Notes: generated by a model from the sequence alone, not told the origin. 61,083 bases of DNA from Streptomyces sp. SID10853 (GCF_010548145.1 NZ_JAAGLN010000010.1:1-61083), one strand, 5' to 3'. Shown: positions 51,511-59,849, counted from the first letter of the stretch. Numbers and translations are program-made.

Positions 51511-52577
51511 TTCTGGGACTCCTTCACGTTCGCCGCGGCTGTCGCCCGCGCTTTCAGGACGCCGTCGAGCCGGGAGAAGACCCGGAGCGCGTTGCCTCCG
51601 TAGACCGCCTGCCGGTCGGTCTCGCTCAGGCTGCCGATGGAGTCGAGGGTGTACTTGGTGTCGTCGAACCGCCGCCCGGTCTCCGGGTCCACGCTGCGGA
51701 CGGCGCCGATCATCTCCGAGGCGAACAGGACGTTCTCGGCGGGAATGATGTCGAGCAGCAGCTCCATGCCGCGCTTGTGGTACACGCAGGTGTCGAAGAA
51801 GACATTGCGCAGGACCGACTCCTCCAGCGGCGGCCGGCCGCGGTCCAGCATCATTCCGCGGTAGCGGCCCCAGTGGTACGGGACGGCGCCGCCGCCGTGC
51901 GGCAGGATCAGCTTCAGCGTCGGAAAGTCCTTGAACAGGTCCGACTCGCACAGTTGCATGAACGCCGCGGTGTCACCGGCGAGGTAGTGGGCGCAGGTGC
52001 CCTGCATCGCCGGGTTCCTCGACATGGCGACATGGATCATCGCGGGGACGTCGAGCTCGGCCATCTTCTCGTAGAGCGGGTAGTAGACCCGGTCCGTCAG
52101 CGGCGGCCCCTGGTAGTAGCCGTCCGAGGGGTCCGGGTTGAGCAGACAGCCGACGAACCCCAGCTCCTCGACACAGCGCTCCAGTTCGGTGACCGAGTTG
52201 CTTACGGAGGCGGCCAGTTGGTCGCCGGGTGACTGCGGGAGCTGGCACACGCCCACGAACCGCTCGGGGAAGAGACCGCACACCCGGGCGATCAGGTCGT
52301 TGCTGACGTGCGACCAGTCGAGGCTGGTCCGCGCGTCGCCGTAGTGGTGGGCCATCTTGCCCGCGCCCGGCGAGAAGACCGTCAGGTCGGTGCCGCGCTC
52401 GGTCTGCAGCTTCAGCTGACCGTTCTCGATGGCGGTGCGGATCTCGTCGTCGCTGATGCGCAGTTCGCCGGGCGGGACCCGGGCGCCGGTCTCCTCGAAG
52501 GCCCGGATCTGTTTCTCCCGCCACTTGCCCAGCGCGGGTGGCGCCGTGGTGAAGTGGCCATGGCTGTCGATGATCAT
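51507..52577 (-). CDS. ligJ: 4-Oxalomesaconate hydratase (LigJ-type amidohydrolase)
   Basis: 356 aa from ATG 52577. MIIDSHGHFTTAP places the zinc ligands His 6 and His 8. The sequence follows LigJ closely along its whole length: LRISDDEIRTAIENGQL, DLTVFSPGAGKMAHHYGD, LNPDPSDGYYQGPPL, MIHVAMS, LILPHGGGAVPYHWGR, FFDTCVYHKRGMELLL and LFASEMIGAVR. LigJ adds water to 4-oxalomesaconate to give 4-carboxy-4-hydroxy-2-oxoadipate, the shared step of gallate and protocatechuate 4,5-cleavage. It is the firmest enzyme call in the operon. Confidence 0.92.
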   Translation of the reverse strand: MIIDSHGHFTTAPPALGKWREKQIRAFEETGARVPPGELRISDDEIRTAIENGQLKLQTERGTDLTVFSPGAGKMAHHYGDARTSLDWSHVSNDLIARVCGLFPERFVGVCQLPQSPGDQLAASVSNSVTELERCVEELGFVGCLLNPDPSDGYYQGPPLTDRVYYPLYEKMAELDVPAMIHVAMSRNPAMQGTCAHYLAGDTAAFMQLCESDLFKDFPTLKLILPHGGGAVPYHWGRYRGMMLDRGRPPLEESVLRNVFFDTCVYHKRGMELLLDIIPAENVLFASEMIGAVRSVDPETGRRFDDTKYTLDSIGSLSETDRQAVYGGNALRVFSRLDGVLKARATAAANVKESQK

Positions 52578-52640
52578 GAATTGCTCCGAAACTCGCTGTG
52601 CGGTGGTCGCACGGTGTACGGCGGGGGCGGCAGGGCCCCG

Positions 52641-53507
52641 TCAGGCACGGCCGGTCAGCTCCCGGGCCTTGTTGAGGCCGGGGTAGGTGCGCACCGGCGC
52701 CGACATCAGGAACCGGTAGCCGTCGTCGAGCACCTGCTGGACGTTGCCTGCGGTCACATGGGGATGGGCCACGGCGATCCCGCGTGCGTTGCAGATGTCG
52801 AGGATCTGCCGCTTGCACTCCAGGACGCGGGGGTGTTCGTACTGGCGGGGGAAGCCCAGTTCCTGGCTCATGTCGCCCTCGCCGATCAGGATCAGCCCGA
52901 TGCCCGGCACCTGGTCGAGGATGTCCGGCAGGTTCTTGATGCCGAGCTGGTCCTCGATCATGAGGCCCACCAGGATCTCGCCGTCCGGCGCGAGCGGCCA
53001 CACGTCGGCCCGGGCGTAGTACTCGGTGTTCGAGATGCCCCAGTAGCGGGTCGCCGCGTGCGGGCCGTCCCCGCGCAGGCCGGCCGGCTCGTAACGGGGG
53101 GCGTCGGGCAGCCGCGGGTAGCGGCAGGCGGCGACGGCGTTCCTGGCCTCCTCCACCGTGGAGATGTGCGGCCAGATGATGCCGAACGCGCCCAGGTCCA
53201 GGGCCTGTTTGGCGTGCCACTGTGCCTTCTCGGCGCCGTTGGCGGGGATGCGCACGAGCGGGGTGACGGCCGGGGCGAGGCTGTCCGCCTCGAAGACCCG
53301 GCGCCTGCTCATCAGGTACTGGAAGCTGTCCTTGAGGGCGTTGATGTCCCAGGGCTTGTGCTCCATCTCGAACACCACGGCGTCGTAGTCGGAGTTGCTC
53401 AGCTCGACCGCGGACGCCGGGTCGGCCGCCGAGAAGGTGGCGAGGACGTGCAGCCCCGCTTCCAGGGCGCCGATCACCTTGTTGAACCTGGATGGTGTCG
53501 TTGTCAT
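52641..53507 (-). CDS. HpcH/HpaI-family aldolase
   Basis: 288 aa from ATG 53507, overlapping the CoxG-like stop as ATGA. A TIM-barrel with YDAVVFEMEHKPWD, PLVRIPANGAEKAQW, DLGAFGIIWPHISTVEEARNAV, and LILIGEGDMSQELGF. Metal ligands of the family (a Glu and an Asp near IEDQLG and GEGD) are present. It cleaves a 2-oxo-4-hydroxy acid; next to LigJ, 4-carboxy-4-hydroxy-2-oxoadipate is the natural candidate, giving pyruvate and oxaloacetate. Confidence 0.87.
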   Translation of the reverse strand: MTTTPSRFNKVIGALEAGLHVLATFSAADPASAVELSNSDYDAVVFEMEHKPWDINALKDSFQYLMSRRRVFEADSLAPAVTPLVRIPANGAEKAQWHAKQALDLGAFGIIWPHISTVEEARNAVAACRYPRLPDAPRYEPAGLRGDGPHAATRYWGISNTEYYARADVWPLAPDGEILVGLMIEDQLGIKNLPDILDQVPGIGLILIGEGDMSQELGFPRQYEHPRVLECKRQILDICNARGIAVAHPHVTAGNVQQVLDDGYRFLMSAPVRTYPGLNKARELTGRA

Positions 53508-54310
53508 CGTCGGCCTCCCTGGCCCAGTGCTTCACCGGATGTGTTCTCGGCCGCGGGCCGTGTCGCCTGCGGCGGTTGCCCCGGGCGCCCGGACCGGCGC
53601 CCTGTCCACCACGCCCGCAGACGTGCGAACAGTCCGGCCGGCCGGGGCGGGGCCGTGGTTACGCCGGTGGATGCCGGGCCGGTGGATGCCGGGCCGGTGG
53701 ATGCCGCAGCGGTGGATGCCGCGGAGAGCGGCTCGGCGGAGGCTGCCTCGGCGGGAGCGGGAGAGACGGCCGTGGGTGCCTCGGCGGAGGCCGCCACGAG
53801 CGGAACGTCCGGCTGGGCGGAGGCCGCCAGGCGCGGACCGGCCGGCTCGGCGCACTTCTGGACCAGTTGCTCGGTGAACTCCTTCGTCATCCGGGAGACC
53901 ACCATCCCCGCACCCGACTCGATCAACTTGGCGAGCTTGCCGTTGAGTTTGATCTCGCCGTCGCAGAAGACCCGTGACCCGCCCGGGGTGTCCCCCTCGA
54001 CGACCCGGAAGGTGGCGCCGGCACTGAAGCGGGTGGCCCGCTGACCGTCGGCGCCACGGGCTGTGAGGCGGCCCTCGTGCGCGGACTCGTCCAGGTCGAG
54101 GGAGACCCGGGCGGCGAACTTGACGCGCAGACCGCCGAACCTGATGGCCAGCGTGCCGTCGAAGGACCCGTCGTCGTGCGAAGGCCCGAGTTCGGCGCCT
54201 CCGATGCAGGACACGACGGCCGAGGGATCGGAGATCACCTCCCAGACACGTCCGGGCGGACTCGGTACAAGGATCTCTTCCGTGATCGATATCAAAGCTG
54301 TGAACCTCAC
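53504..54310 (-). CDS. CoxG-like SRPBCC protein with repetitive Ala/Pro tail
   Basis: 268 aa from GTG 54310; the start is uncertain, with no clear ribosome site. Residues about 8-150 are a CoxG/SRPBCC domain: ITEEILVPSPPGRVWEVISDP, GSFDGTLAIRFGGLRVKFAAR and GSRVFCDGEIKLNGKLAKL. The rest is an Ala/Ser/Pro-rich tail with STGPASTGPASTG, encoded by CCGGTGGATG repeats at 53660-53712, ending in an amphipathic GLFARLRAWWTGRR, which could bind membrane. CoxG normally works with carbon monoxide dehydrogenase, whose genes are absent here. Confidence 0.8.
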   Translation of the reverse strand: MRFTALISITEEILVPSPPGRVWEVISDPSAVVSCIGGAELGPSHDDGSFDGTLAIRFGGLRVKFAARVSLDLDESAHEGRLTARGADGQRATRFSAGATFRVVEGDTPGGSRVFCDGEIKLNGKLAKLIESGAGMVVSRMTKEFTEQLVQKCAEPAGPRLAASAQPDVPLVAASAEAPTAVSPAPAEAASAEPLSAASTAAASTGPASTGPASTGVTTAPPRPAGLFARLRAWWTGRRSGRPGQPPQATRPAAENTSGEALGQGGRR

Positions 54311-54486
54311 TCGGCGGCGGGCGCGGCGTCGGGGCAGAAGGGCATGACGGCGCAACCGGCTGGGCGGCTGGGCTACGTGGCGACTTGGGCGACTCGGGGG
54401 CGCAGAACTCCGGGCGCAGGACTCCGGGCGCAGGACCTGGGGGCGCGCACGGGGGACGCCCCGGTGGCGGGAGGGGCTCGGCCGCG

Positions 54487-55281
54487 TTACGCGGCGGCCT
54501 TCCGTTCCTCGGCGAAGAGCCCCCAGAGGTCGTTGTAGAGCTCGGAGAACTCGGGCGACTCGACGAGCGAGCCGATCTGGCGCGGGCGTTCGAAGGGGAC
54601 CTGGATGACACGGCGGATCGTGCCCGGGCCCTTGGACATCACGATGACCTCGTCGGCCAGGTAGATGGCCTCGTTGAGGTCGTGCGTGACGAAGATCAGA
54701 GTCCCGTTCTGCTCCCGCCAGATGTTGAGCAGTTCCTGCTGGAGTTCGAGCCTGGTGATGGCGTCGAGCGGCCCGAACGGCTCGTCCATCAGCACGATGG
54801 ACGGGTTGTAGATCAGCGCTCGTGCTATCGCGCAGCGCTTCTGCATGCCGCCCGACAGCTCCCGGGGGAAGTGGTTCTCGAAGCCGGTCAGACCGACGAG
54901 CCCGATCCAGTGAGCGATGCGCTCCTCGCGTTCCTCCTTGGGCACCTTGCGGAACTTCAGTGCCAGGCCGATGTTGGCCCTGACACTCAGCCAGGGCAGC
55001 AGATGGGACTGCTGAGTCACGTACGCGGCATCGGAGTTGACCGCGGTGACCGGTTCGCCGGCGTAGTGGACCTGCCCCTGTGTGGGAGTGAGCAGCCCGG
55101 CGGCCAGGTTGAGCACGGTGCTCTTCCCGCACCCGCTGGGTCCGATCACGGCGACGACTCTGCCGCGGTCGACCGAGAACGACACGTCCTCGATCGCCGG
55201 CCGGTGCGTGCCGGGAAACTCCAGAGTGACGTGGTCGAGACGGAGGGCCTCCGGGTGGGAGGTGCGCTGTGTGGTCGACAT
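54487..55281 (-). CDS. ABC transporter ATPase, SsuB/TauB type
   Basis: 264 aa from ATG 55281, after GAGGAG; the frame to 55512 would cover the operator. Walker A GPSGCGKST, signature LSGGMQKRCAIARAL, Walker B IVLMDEPFGPLDA and switch His FVTHDLNEAIYLADEV are all present. It powers the importer whose permease and binding protein are at the far end of the operon. It is the first gene after the regulatory region, 176 bp before the CoxG-like gene. Confidence 0.93.
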   Translation of the reverse strand: MSTTQRTSHPEALRLDHVTLEFPGTHRPAIEDVSFSVDRGRVVAVIGPSGCGKSTVLNLAAGLLTPTQGQVHYAGEPVTAVNSDAAYVTQQSHLLPWLSVRANIGLALKFRKVPKEEREERIAHWIGLVGLTGFENHFPRELSGGMQKRCAIARALIYNPSIVLMDEPFGPLDAITRLELQQELLNIWREQNGTLIFVTHDLNEAIYLADEVIVMSKGPGTIRRVIQVPFERPRQIGSLVESPEFSELYNDLWGLFAEERKAAA

Positions 55282-55463
55282 ATCTGTCTCCTCGGCCTCC
55301 TCCTCGCAAGAGATGAAGCGGGGGCCGTGCGCTCGCGCCTGTGGCGGCATGTGTGGGTGGCGGTGCTGTGACAGGTGGTGCGCCCGATGCACGCGAACGG
55401 ACATCGGGCCCGGCTGGACTCTCCCGCTGATGCGGCCTTCGGCGACACTGCGCGCCGCCAAGA

Positions 55464-55474
55464 TTGTCCGACAA
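55464..55474. promoter_or_regulatory. Operator copy TTGTCCGACAA
   Basis: Perfect palindrome, identical to 39083-39093. It lies 183 bp before the ATPase ATG. On the minus strand TTGTCG within it could serve as a -35 element, so a bound regulator would block the promoter. Confidence 0.65.
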
Positions 55475-55571
55475 CCGGTAATGGGAACGTAACACCGCCC
55501 CTCAGGTGGCACAAGAAGTGTGCAGAGAGAACCTCACATTCACAGAAACGCCGAGTCGCCTCGGCGAAGGG

Positions 55572-55582
55572 CTGTCCGACAA
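55572..55582. promoter_or_regulatory. Operator copy CTGTCCGACAA
   Basis: One mismatch from TTGTCCGACAA, with core TGTCCGACA intact. Its centre is 108 bp from the copy at 55464, close to the 107-bp spacing of the pair before the propeller gene. Confidence 0.5.
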
Positions 55583-55682
55583 TGAAGGTTCCCGACGCAG
55601 GGAAGCTCCCCCTGGAGCACCCGCTGCTCCGGCGTCCGGTCCGGAACGGACGTACTGAACGGGGGGAGGCGGCGCAAGGCCG

Positions 55683-55731
55683 GGAAAGCCCGCGCGCCAC
55701 GGCCTCCAGGACCGTGGCGCGCGGGCTTTCC
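55683..55731 (-). terminator. Perfect 20-bp stem terminator after the tannase
   Basis: GGAAAGCCCGCGCGCCACGG and its exact complement enclose a nine-base loop, with CTTTCC at the end of the arm. It stands 54 bp beyond the tannase stop and separates the gallate genes from the GntR operon. Confidence 0.85.
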
Positions 55732-55784
55732 GGTATGACCAGGCGCCGAAGTGCCCAGGCGCCGAACTCTCCGAGAGGAGGGGG

Positions 55785-57350
55785 CTACCCCTGCCGGTGG
55801 CCCGTGACCTTCGCGATCCAGGCCAGGAAGTCCGCCGCGTCGGTGTTCGCGCCGTGGCCCTCGTCCCAGTACATCAGCGGGTCGACGTCGTCCCCCAGGT
55901 TCTCCAGGGCCAGCGCCAGGTTGCTGACGATCACCGGTGAGGAGTCCGTGTCGCCGGTGCCGACGCGGAGCCACCAGTGCTTCGAACGGGACGGGTTCCG
56001 GACGGCGATGTGGTGCATCGGATTCATCAGGGCGAGCTTCCCGGGGATGTCGCCGTCAAGGCGTGAGCTGGAACTGCCGGTGTCCTCGCGGAGACTGTAG
56101 GTCGTGAAGTGGCGGGCGGCCGTGGTGCCCGTCCCGTACTCGTTGTTCTCTCCCGCCGAAAGATCGAAGGCGTCGAACGCCGGGGCGCCCTTCTTGCGCG
56201 GGCCCACGTGGGCGGTGAAGTCCCGCCAGGAGAAGGTGGCCTGGCCGGCCGACCAGGTGATGAAGGGGTTGGCCGCGAGATACGCCGTACGAGCCGTGTC
56301 CGTCAGAGCTGCCAGGTAGCGTGTGGCCGCCGGTCGCAGGTAGGTGCGGAGGATGTGGTCGTCCAGGTCCGACGCCCTCAGAACGCCGCGGTTCGTCCGC
56401 AGCCGCAGGGAGGTCTGGTAGTCGGCGAATGCCTTCGTCAGGTCCCTGGACACCGTCCGGTCCACCTGTGCGCCGGTGGCCTGCGTGACGTTGTCGCTCC
56501 AGCACCACTCGTATGCCATGTCGGCGTGCTCCAGGTCGGTGATCGGGCACCAGGCGCCGGTTGCGAACACCGCGTCGCTCGCGTCCGCCGCACCCGCCTC
56601 CTTGAGGTACGGCGTGTAGAGGTGACTGTCACCCGAGGCGCCGAGCAGCGAGGAGAGGGCGCCGCCCGCGCTCGTACCGGTCGACACGATTCGGTCCGTG
56701 TCACCGGGCACCCGGCCCTTGTTGGCGCGCAGGTAGCGGACAGCCGCCTTCAGGTCGACGATGGCGGCGGGCGCCGTGCCGTAGTACGTACCGCCGGCGT
56801 CGGTGAGGGTCCGGCCCCGCGCCCCGGGCTCCGCCACGACGTAACCGGCCGCCAGGGCCAGCTTCGGGATGCTGACCATCGCGCCGCCACCCGGAGCACC
56901 ACCACCACCGGGGCCGCCCGGAGCGCCGCCGTCGCCCGGGCCACCGGGTGCGCCGCCGCCCATCTCCATCGTGGACTGGCCGACGCCCGTCGCGCTCGCG
57001 ACCGACGACGGGAAGTAGCCCCCGATCCCGTTGGCCAGCACGACCGGGGCTCGCGTCGCGTCCACCGCTCTGCCGTCGATCGTCACGGGCACGCTGATGA
57101 CCAGGGACTGGTGGGTCGCGTCGGAAGGACGGGTGACATAGGTGAGCGGGCCGTAGAAGTGGTAGGTCACCTCCTTGTCGCCCGTGTCCGTGGTGATCGT
57201 CTCCGTCACGGTGGTATACGTGGCCTCGTCGAAGACCAGCCCGTGTGCGGCGGAGCGCGTGGCGGCCTTCGCCATACCGGCTCCGAAGGCCGCTGTCGTC
57301 GGCACGGCAGCCGCCGCGGCCGCTGCTCCTAGTACGGTCCTGCGCTTCAC
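55785..57350 (-). CDS. Secreted tannase (subtype B-like tannin acyl hydrolase)
   Basis: 521 aa from GTG 57350, after GAGGAG. Signal: KRRTVLGAAAAAAAVPTTA with cleavage near AKAA. The nucleophile is Ser 227 in GTSAGG, preceded by APAAIVDLKAAVRYLR and followed by ITDLEHADMAYEWCW. Asp 467, Asp 469 and His 499 (GTGDTDSS, DEGHGAN) keep the spacing of Lactobacillus plantarum tannase Asp 419, Asp 421 and His 451; Lys 387 and Glu 401 keep the 14-residue spacing of its gallate-binding Lys 343 and Glu 357. A Gly/Pro-rich loop (residues 131-157) is an insert. It should release gallate from galloyl esters outside the cell. Confidence 0.85.
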   Translation of the reverse strand: MKRRTVLGAAAAAAAVPTTAAFGAGMAKAATRSAAHGLVFDEATYTTVTETITTDTGDKEVTYHFYGPLTYVTRPSDATHQSLVISVPVTIDGRAVDATRAPVVLANGIGGYFPSSVASATGVGQSTMEMGGGAPGGPGDGGAPGGPGGGGAPGGGAMVSIPKLALAAGYVVAEPGARGRTLTDAGGTYYGTAPAAIVDLKAAVRYLRANKGRVPGDTDRIVSTGTSAGGALSSLLGASGDSHLYTPYLKEAGAADASDAVFATGAWCPITDLEHADMAYEWCWSDNVTQATGAQVDRTVSRDLTKAFADYQTSLRLRTNRGVLRASDLDDHILRTYLRPAATRYLAALTDTARTAYLAANPFITWSAGQATFSWRDFTAHVGPRKKGAPAFDAFDLSAGENNEYGTGTTAARHFTTYSLREDTGSSSSRLDGDIPGKLALMNPMHHIAVRNPSRSKHWWLRVGTGDTDSSPVIVSNLALALENLGDDVDPLMYWDEGHGANTDAADFLAWIAKVTGHRQG

Positions 57351-57384
57351 GGTTGAGCTCCTCGCTGTGTCGGGAGAGGGTGGG

Positions 57385-58716
57385 TCAGGCGGTGGTCGAG
57401 TGAGGGAGGACGGTGCCGTTCGCCGGGGTCGCAGGCGCGGTGCGCAGACCGGTCAGGCTGATGAAGACCGTGGCCAGCACGCCCGCGATCGCGAACGCCC
57501 CGAAGCCCCACGTCTCGTTGTGGGCAGCGACCAGCTGCCCGCCGAGCCACGGGCCGAACACCGCGCCGAAGCGGCCGATGCCCGAGACCCAGCCGACCGC
57601 CGTGGCGCGGTGACCGTCGGCCGAGCGTGCCGCGACGGCCGCGTAGACCATGGCCTGAGCGCTGAAGAGGAACAGGCCGGTCAGGAAGACATCGGCGTAC
57701 GTGAACACCAGCGGCATGCGGATGTCGAGCAGCGCGATCCCCACGGCGGTCAGCGCGAACCAGATGGTGGCGACGAGCGGCGCGCCGAAGCGGTCGGAGA
57801 AACGGCCCGCGACCAGCATGCCCACGATGCCGCCGAGATTGATGACGACGACGAACGAGAGCGAGGAGCCGAGGTCGTAGCCCGCGCCACGCATCATCGT
57901 GGGCAGCCAGCTGCTGACGCCGTACACGAGAAGGAGACCGAAGAACGACGTCAGCCAGAACAACAGCGTGGTGCGCCACAGCTTGCCCCGGAAGAGGGCG
58001 ACGACGGCGTCCCAGCGGCTCGCGGTGGCCGGGCGGACCGGCTTGAGGGCCGGGAGGCCGACGTCGTATCGGGCCGCGAGTGCGCGGGCTTCGTCGGTAC
58101 GCCCTTTGGCCAGCAGGAAGGTGAGCGACTCGGGCAGGAACTTCGCGATCAGCGGCACTCCGATCAGGAGCGGTATCACGCAGATCCAGTAGGCGACGCG
58201 CCAGCCGCCGGGCTGTGCCGTCCAGATACCGACGAAGCCGGACAGGATGCCGCCGGCCTGGTGGGCGGTCATCAGCGTGCCGACGATCAGAGCGGTGCGG
58301 CCGCGCGGTGCGTACTCCGCGACCATCGTGATCGTGGTGGGCAGCAGGCCGCCCAGTCCCAGGCCCGCGATGAAGCGGCCCAGCCCGAATGCCCCGAGGC
58401 CGGTGGAGACCGCGCACAGGGCCGAGGCCAGCGAGAAGACCGCGGTACAGGTGAGGATCACCTTCTTGCGCCCGATCCAGTCGGTGACCGTACCGGCGGA
58501 AAGCGCGCCGATCAGCATCCCGAAGGTGGCGTAGCTGCCGATGTCGCCGCCCTTGTCCGGGGTGAGGCCCAGCGCCTTCCCCGCCAGCATGTTGGGCATC
58601 ACGGAGCCGTACACGAACATGTCGAGGCCGTCGAAGAGGACGACCGCCCAGCACAGGGCGACGACCAGCGCGGCCGTTCCCCCGCCGCGCGGGCGTGGGG
58701 CGGGGGAGGGAGACAT
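57385..58716 (-). CDS. MFS aromatic acid:H+ symporter (AAHS/PcaK-like)
   Basis: 443 aa from ATG 58716. Helix 1 has the AAHS motif VVLFDGLDMFVYGSVMP with the acidic pair; then TDWIGRKKVIL, GRFIAGLGLGGLLPTTITMVAEYAP and FLPESLTFLLAKGR. Family members import benzoate, protocatechuate or gallate with protons. It is first in a two-gene unit, 34 bp before the tannase, with its own promoter at 58775-58803, so gallate freed by the tannase is the expected cargo. Confidence 0.9.
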   Translation of the reverse strand: MSPSPAPRPRGGGTAALVVALCWAVVLFDGLDMFVYGSVMPNMLAGKALGLTPDKGGDIGSYATFGMLIGALSAGTVTDWIGRKKVILTCTAVFSLASALCAVSTGLGAFGLGRFIAGLGLGGLLPTTITMVAEYAPRGRTALIVGTLMTAHQAGGILSGFVGIWTAQPGGWRVAYWICVIPLLIGVPLIAKFLPESLTFLLAKGRTDEARALAARYDVGLPALKPVRPATASRWDAVVALFRGKLWRTTLLFWLTSFFGLLLVYGVSSWLPTMMRGAGYDLGSSLSFVVVINLGGIVGMLVAGRFSDRFGAPLVATIWFALTAVGIALLDIRMPLVFTYADVFLTGLFLFSAQAMVYAAVAARSADGHRATAVGWVSGIGRFGAVFGPWLGGQLVAAHNETWGFGAFAIAGVLATVFISLTGLRTAPATPANGTVLPHSTTA

Positions 58717-58774
58717 CGTCGTTTCCTCTCGGCGGGATGCGCGGAATGAGGGGTGTGGAGCGGGATGGGGCTAG

Positions 58775-58803
58775 ACGGTAGGGAGCCGCACATCAATCGT
58801 CAA
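58775..58803 (-). promoter_or_regulatory. Sigma-70-type promoter of the MFS-tannase unit
   Basis: On the minus strand TTGACG (58803-58798) and TACCGT (58780-58775) are spaced by 17 bp, a good housekeeping promoter, about 60 bp before the MFS start codon. Confidence 0.65.
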
Positions 58804-58808
58804 CGCTT

Positions 58809-58818
58809 TTGTTAACAA
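58809..58818. promoter_or_regulatory. Palindrome TTGTTAACAA upstream of the -35
   Basis: A perfect 10-bp palindrome in an AT-rich patch, centred about 45 bp before the expected transcription start. That is an activator-like position, as for IclR-type regulators of aromatic pathways. It is related to, but spaced differently from, the TTGT-N3-ACAA sites of the GntR operon. Confidence 0.55.
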
Positions 58819-58885
58819 TCCAAGGAAACAATAAGGCGGGCGGCACGGAGAGGTGTGCCGCCCGCCTCTGCGAGGCATGGTCCTG

Positions 58886-59839
58886 TCAGCTGTCGAGCGG
58901 CGGCGTGCCGTGGGTGTGGAAGGACTCGATGGTCTTCAGGCCCCAGGCCTGGCCCTTCTTGCGCTCCTCCTCGGTCCATGTGATCAACGGCCAGTCGGGG
59001 GCCAGGACCAGGCGGGTGAGCGGGTTGCAGAGCTCGACACGGTTACCGCCAGGCTCGTAGACGTAGAGGAAGAACGTCTGCTGGATGGCGTGCTTGTGGG
59101 GGCCCGTCTCGATGAAGACACCGGTGTCCAGGGCGAGATCAGCGGCACGCAGAACGTCCTCGCGGGTGTCCGTGGCGAAGGCGATGTGATGCAGGCGGCC
59201 TTGGGTGCCCGACCAGTCCTCCGTGTAGACGATGTCGTACGACTTGCTGCTGAACGTCAGCCACTGGGCGGCGATCCGGCTGTCGTCGAGCCGGATCTGC
59301 TCGGTGGGGCGCGCGCCGAGCAGATCGCGGACGAAGTCGCCGTTGGGCTCGACGGCGGCGGCGAGGAAGTTGACGTGGTCCAGCCGGCGTACACCGACTC
59401 CGTGGCCCGGCTTGGCCTGCGGCTGGTTCTTCAGACCGGGCCTCAGCCCGGGCGGGGCCTCGTACCACTCGCTCTCCCAGTACAGGGCGATCTCGTGTCC
59501 GTCGGGGTCGGTGGTGACGTACAGCCTGCCGATGCCCGGCTCGTCCTCCGTCCAGCGGCCCGGCCGCCCGCTCGCCTCGATCTCCTTCACCCTGCGGTGC
59601 AGCGCTTCCTCACTCGACGTGCGCAGGGCGGTGCGGCGGATACCGGAAGTGGTGTGCGGGGTGAGAGTCAGGCTGTGGTGCTCGTAGTCGTCCCAGGTCC
59701 GCAGGTGTACGGAGTCCCCGGAGCGGCCGTTCTCGGTCAGGCCGAGATACTCGGTGAAAAACCGGACGCTGCTGTCGAGATCCGGCGTGAGCAGTTCGAC
59801 GTGGCCGAGGTGGGCTATGTCGCCCAGCGGCGGGGTCAT
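58886..59839 (-). CDS. VOC-family extradiol ring-cleavage dioxygenase (XylE-like)
   Basis: 317 aa from ATG 59839, after AAGGAG. Two vicinal-oxygen-chelate modules. The iron ligands are His 155 (LDHVNF), His 217 or 218 (RLHHIAF) and Glu 269 (GGNRVEL), as in catechol 2,3-dioxygenase. It starts 10 bp after galD, so the two are co-expressed. In this setting gallate, protocatechuate or a related catechol is the likely substrate. Known gallate dioxygenases are LigAB-type and unrelated, so either the enzyme is a new gallate dioxygenase or another gene supplies that step. Confidence 0.87.
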   Translation of the reverse strand: MTPPLGDIAHLGHVELLTPDLDSSVRFFTEYLGLTENGRSGDSVHLRTWDDYEHHSLTLTPHTTSGIRRTALRTSSEEALHRRVKEIEASGRPGRWTEDEPGIGRLYVTTDPDGHEIALYWESEWYEAPPGLRPGLKNQPQAKPGHGVGVRRLDHVNFLAAAVEPNGDFVRDLLGARPTEQIRLDDSRIAAQWLTFSSKSYDIVYTEDWSGTQGRLHHIAFATDTREDVLRAADLALDTGVFIETGPHKHAIQQTFFLYVYEPGGNRVELCNPLTRLVLAPDWPLITWTEEERKKGQAWGLKTIESFHTHGTPPLDS

Positions 59840-59849
59840 GTGCGGCTCC

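Larger units (their letters stand above)
55282..55784. other. Regulatory region of the catabolic operon and tannase terminator
   Basis: 503 bp upstream of the ATPase gene. It contains two TTGTCCGACAA-type sites (55464, 55572) and the 20-bp stem at 55683-55731. An open frame covers 55282-55512 in phase with the ATPase, but it has no family likeness and would bury an operator. Confidence 0.6.

Noticed and set aside
53504..54310. Carbon monoxide dehydrogenase locus
   Set aside because: Only the CoxG-like domain is present; no coxM, coxS or coxL genes are in the window.
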